Positions 61,107 to 64,000 of a stretch of DNA of 64,000 bases are shown here, in pieces. The notes beneath the pieces were generated by a model. It searched no databases. It saw only the letters and a program-made list of their open reading frames with translations, and was not told the origin of the DNA. Position numbers and translations under genes: made by a program. Source of the stretch: Lewinellaceae bacterium (GTDB lineage: Bacteria; Bacteroidota; Bacteroidia; Chitinophagales; Saprospiraceae); assembly GCA_020636255.1 (NCBI GenBank), contig JACJYE010000002.1, positions 248,001 to 312,000 of the forward strand. Direction: 5' to 3'. Numbering within the stretch: the stretch's first letter is position 1; each line of letters begins with the position of its first letter.

Positions 61107-61460
61107 GAGGTTGTCTCAGAAGTAAGCTTTAAGGTATTCCCGGCAAATATTGAACCGCGGACGCAAAGTAGGTTCCCGCAAAGGGCGCTAAGGTGGTTTT
61201 CATCTCTCTTGGCGTACTTCGCGCTGCCTTCGCTGCCTTCGCGGGAGAAATCCTGGAGGTTCCCGCTAAGGACGCTAAGGTATTTTACCACACTTGGCGT
61301 ACTTATATGTTTGCAGTAAAAGAACCGCAGAGACGCAGAGGACGCAGAGGTTTTTCGCGGGAAGAGCTCCTGCTATACGCCCTGCTTTGCGCTTTTCTCC
61401 GCGTCTTTGCGGTTAATTATTCTGCAGGTTTTCCTTATGCGGCTCTTTTGAGACAGCCTC
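61107..61460. mobile_element. 354-bp MITE-like element sharing ends with the one at 6170
   Basis: GAGGTTGTCTCAGAAG (61107-61122) and the complement of 61445-61460 (GAGGCTGTCTCAAAAG) match in 14 of 16 positions and resemble the ends of the 6170-6329 element. The interior is different: it is built from CGCAGAGACGCAGAGG and CGCTAAGGACGCTAAGG-type dispersed repeats that can fold back on each other. No coding potential is supported. It occupies most of the 478-bp gap 61002-61479. Confidence 0.65.
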
Positions 61461-61479
61461 AAGAAGCATCAATAGCATC

Positions 61480-62829
61480 CTAGCGTTTAACAAACTTCCC
61501 GGTATACACTACCCCATCGGCCACCGCCTTGGCCCAGTACATCCCCGGGGGCAGGGATCTCACTTCTATTTGTTCCCCGTTTTGGATCATCTGTTGCAGG
61601 GCCATTTTGCCTTGTGCGTCGAACACCTGGAAGACGAAAGCGTGGGAAGAGGCTTCCGGCAGATCCACCTTCAAAAAGTGGGCGGCGGGGTTTGGAGAAA
61701 GGGCGCACTGGCCGGCGAGGGGTTCGCGAAGAGCTGTAAAGATATCCCATCTCCACCTGTACATTCCCCCTGAACTATAGCCGTTTACGCCACCCCCTCC
61801 AAAGCCGAGGGTAGGAGAAAGGAACTCAAAACAATCCAGTTTGACGTTGGAGGTAAAGTAATCCCAGGTTTCGCCCGCATCATGGGTAAACAGCATGATG
61901 CTGTTATCCATTTCAGTCCACCAGGCTGCTCCGTTATGTACGATATAGGAGGCTTCTGTTCCAGGGATATAATCGATCTCTGCAGACCAGATGATCGATG
62001 GAATGTTAACAGGCGTCCAGGACATGCCGCCATCATTGGTACGGGCTGCACCATTCGGGAAAGCAGCGATGACGATGCCATTTAATTCATCTTTGAAAGC
62101 TATGGAAGCTGCCCGCCCGGGCCCAACCATTATATCGCCTGAGGCTTCCCAGCTCAGGCCTCTGTCCGTCGAACGAAAAACCCTGTTCTTCGAAGTGGGA
62201 AACCAGATGTTGTCGCCCATTACCTGGTAGTAGCCATTGCCTGAGAAAAAGATCAAACCTTCCCCCTCCAATTGTGCCGGCATTTCGGCTCCGCCGGCTT
62301 TTGTCCATTTCACGCCGCCGTCGTGCGTAGTATAGATGACAATATTGTCCGAACAGGAGGGGCAGCGTTTTGTGCCAAAAGCCAGTCCGTCCTCAGCATC
62401 CCAGAAATGAATGAAGAAAGGCGCTTCACTGTCGACAAAGGCGGTACTTTGTTCAACCCAGCTCAGCCCGCCATCCGTTGTATGGTAAACAGCTCCGGAA
62501 TGGGGAGCTGCTTTCGTAGCCGCAGCCAGCCAGGCGTTCGTCTCATCCAGCACGGCAAGCTGAAAGGAGTAATACCCCGGAGCAATATCAATCGGAAGCA
62601 CGGCCCAGGTAAGGCCGCCGTCGTTCGTTTTGACGAGATGCTCATCCGGATATGGAACCATGTAATTCCAGGATAATGCCCAGATGATTTCGGGGCTGGC
62701 AACGGAGAAGCCCCAGATCCGCTGGTTGGGTGAGGAAACCGCGTTGCCAAGGCTTGTCCATTGGGCCTTTGCGGAAAAGACATTCAGTGCGGCCAAAAAT
62801 AGCATGGGTATTAGGTGTTTGTTTCTCAT
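61480..62829 (-). CDS. BNR/Ycf48-like propeller protein with T9SS sorting domain
   Basis: A 449-residue secreted protein with a signal peptide (MRNKHLIPMLFLAALNVFSA). Repeated Asp-box-like motifs occur in blades of a photosynthesis-system-II-assembly/BNR propeller: VKTNDGGLTWAVLP, YHTTDGGLSWVEQS, YTTHDGGVKWTKAG, FRSTDRGLSWEASG, ARTNDGGMSWTPV and FTHDAGETWDYF. The last 75 residues are a type A sorting domain (CALSPNPAAHFLKVDLPEAS). Upstream in-frame codons lack a signal, so ATG 62829 is used. It is divergent from the propeller sensor gene. Confidence 0.88.
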   Translation of the reverse strand: MRNKHLIPMLFLAALNVFSAKAQWTSLGNAVSSPNQRIWGFSVASPEIIWALSWNYMVPYPDEHLVKTNDGGLTWAVLPIDIAPGYYSFQLAVLDETNAWLAAATKAAPHSGAVYHTTDGGLSWVEQSTAFVDSEAPFFIHFWDAEDGLAFGTKRCPSCSDNIVIYTTHDGGVKWTKAGGAEMPAQLEGEGLIFFSGNGYYQVMGDNIWFPTSKNRVFRSTDRGLSWEASGDIMVGPGRAASIAFKDELNGIVIAAFPNGAARTNDGGMSWTPVNIPSIIWSAEIDYIPGTEASYIVHNGAAWWTEMDNSIMLFTHDAGETWDYFTSNVKLDCFEFLSPTLGFGGGGVNGYSSGGMYRWRWDIFTALREPLAGQCALSPNPAAHFLKVDLPEASSHAFVFQVFDAQGKMALQQMIQNGEQIEVRSLPPGMYWAKAVADGVVYTGKFVKR

Positions 62830-63016
62830 TGTGGTAATTTTTTGAGGTGAACAATACGGCCAGAAAATTACAGGCGAAAGGCAGGCTCCCGTTAGCACAA
62901 ATCTTTCAGGTGTTTGCACGATTCTTCCAAACCGCAGGAAAAAACAAGGTTGAAGTGGATTCGCTTCATGTAGCGGCACTTTCCGTATATTGCATGAGTT
63001 AAAACCCAAACGACAA

Positions 63017-64000
63017 ATGACAACCCGGGGCCTGATCCGCTTCCTTTCATGGCTTTTCCTGGCCAGCTTTTTAATCAGGCCGGGAGTCTGCTTTGCCCAA
63101 CCGCCCTCCTCTCCTACCGGTATTTCATTACCCGCCAAAGGCAAACGAATACCGTTGGATTCATTAGTCGAGCTGCAAACCTATAACACAGGCCCACTGT
63201 TAAGCTTTCCCGCCCACCCCAACGTGCATCCCGCGGGTGTACCCAAGGTAATTCCGATCCCTTCGGAGCTCCCCGTCTTCACGCCGGGGCAGGGCGGCCT
63301 GCGCAAGCCCAGAAAAGTCAAAGCCGAAGGCGTAAGCGTTCCTGCACTGCAGCCGAAGCCCGTACCGGCGCTGCCCATGCACATGCGGGAAAACGCCAGG
63401 TATGACATCCTGTGGATGGATGCCGATCAAGGGTTAAGCGCTAACAGCATCACTTCGATACTAGAGGATAGCAGAGGGCATCTGTGGTTTGTCGCCGGCG
63501 ATGATGGCGTGATCCGATATGATGGAAAGCGTTTTACAACATTCACAGCGAAGGAAGGACTGGGCACCCCCGGCCTTTACACTATTTTGGAAGACAGCAA
63601 AGGCAATATCTGGTTCGGGGGAATTCAGGGTAAGGTATGCCGGTATGACGGCCGGTCTTTTACCCATTACGGGCTGGACAGCGTCAGTACGATCCTTTGT
63701 ATAACAGAAGATAAACGGGGGAATATCTGGTTCGGGACTACACATGGCGGAGCTGTTTGTTATGATGGGGCCAATTTCGCTTATTATTCCACGGCCCAGG
63801 GGCTAAGTGGCTACAATGTGCAGGCCATACTGGAAGATAGCCGGGGGGATATCTGGTTGGGTACTTCCAATGGACTGAACCGTTTCGACGGTATGCGTTT
63901 CACCCGGTATACTAAAAGCGATGGGCTTATCAGCCCTCTCGTTTTATCCATCGCCGAAGATAACCAGGGAAATCTCTGGTTCGGCTCTCATTTGGGTGTA
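63017..64000 (+). CDS. Propeller-type sensor protein, N-terminal part, runs past the window
   Basis: An open frame from ATG 63017 to the window end (328 codons). It has a signal peptide (LIRFLSWLFLASFLIRPGVC) and then a roughly 100-residue Pro-rich low-complexity linker. From about residue 145 come regular two-component-regulator propeller repeats such as EDSRGHLWFVAGDDGVIRYD, EDSKGNIWFGGIQGKVCRYD and EDKRGNIWFGTTHGGAVCYD. The C-terminal output (probably kinase) lies outside. The linker before the propeller is unusual compared with the 30429-33542 kinase. Confidence 0.85.
   Translation, partial: MTTRGLIRFLSWLFLASFLIRPGVCFAQPPSSPTGISLPAKGKRIPLDSLVELQTYNTGPLLSFPAHPNVHPAGVPKVIPIPSELPVFTPGQGGLRKPRKVKAEGVSVPALQPKPVPALPMHMRENARYDILWMDADQGLSANSITSILEDSRGHLWFVAGDDGVIRYDGKRFTTFTAKEGLGTPGLYTILEDSKGNIWFGGIQGKVCRYDGRSFTHYGLDSVSTILCITEDKRGNIWFGTTHGGAVCYDGANFAYYSTAQGLSGYNVQAILEDSRGDIWLGTSNGLNRFDGMRFTRYTKSDGLISPLVLSIAEDNQGNLWFGSHLGV

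Overview
The window is a 64 kb piece of a Bacteroidota chromosome, most likely from a Saprospiria-type marine or sludge lineage (rank inferred). Supporting features are type IX secretion C-terminal sorting domains, SusC-like TonB receptors run by ECF sigma/FecR pairs, LytS/LytTR two-component pairs, a periplasmic propeller sensor kinase, -7 promoter elements of the form TAnnTTTG, weak Shine-Dalgarno usage, and a str-S10-spc-alpha ribosomal supercluster with neither tuf nor adk. No tRNA, rRNA, CRISPR array, prophage or intact transposase gene was seen.

Layout. 1-9 kb: the end of an Xaa-Pro aminopeptidase, purB, and a minus-strand trans-envelope signalling unit (ECF sigma, FecR, small secreted protein, STN-type TonB receptor, DUF4249 lipoprotein). 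8.6-10.4 kb: an orphan protein with an effector-associated-domain-11-like N-terminus and a TIR/NDT-like C-terminus, a sialidase-like remnant and a MarR regulator. 10.6-19.6 kb: a secreted sugar dehydrogenase, a TolB-like/DUF1684 pair, a LytTR/LytS pair, a lipoprotein, a fatty-acid hydroxylase fused to a signal-peptide protein, and a Lys-rich coiled-coil protein. 19.5-26.5 kb: a fused glycosyltransferase, recR, the pyruvate dehydrogenase E2 gene, a DUF1080 lipoprotein and ettA. 26.5-35.6 kb: a nucleotidyltransferase remnant carrying a palindromic element, a cupin with an apparent premature stop, a second ECF sigma factor, a secreted T9SS protein, a LytTR regulator with its propeller kinase, a hemerythrin and an EamA permease. 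35.7-55.7 kb: the ribosomal supercluster, entirely on the minus strand, transcribed from rpsL down to rplQ. 56-64 kb: an acyl-ACP thioesterase, an SDR, a CBM9-like protein, a CDF metal transporter, an ICMT-like methyltransferase, a HigA remnant, a Fur-family regulator, a T9SS BNR protein and the start of another propeller sensor.

The accessory parts are rich in short non-coding repeats. Two elements share GGCTGTCTCAAAAG-type terminal inverted repeats but have unrelated interiors. There are two other palindromic or MITE-like elements, a dispersed AGAGCTTGTTTGGAGGC motif whose copies include the 3' end of the EAD11-like gene, and several 7-bp tandem repeats.

The two observations most worth following are (1) the EAD11/TIR-like orphan, a candidate conflict-system effector, and (2) a pair of 21-bp-period direct repeats placed about 30 bp upstream of the -7 elements of both an ECF sigma gene and the propeller kinase gene. 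The repeats look like a small LytTR-type regulon.
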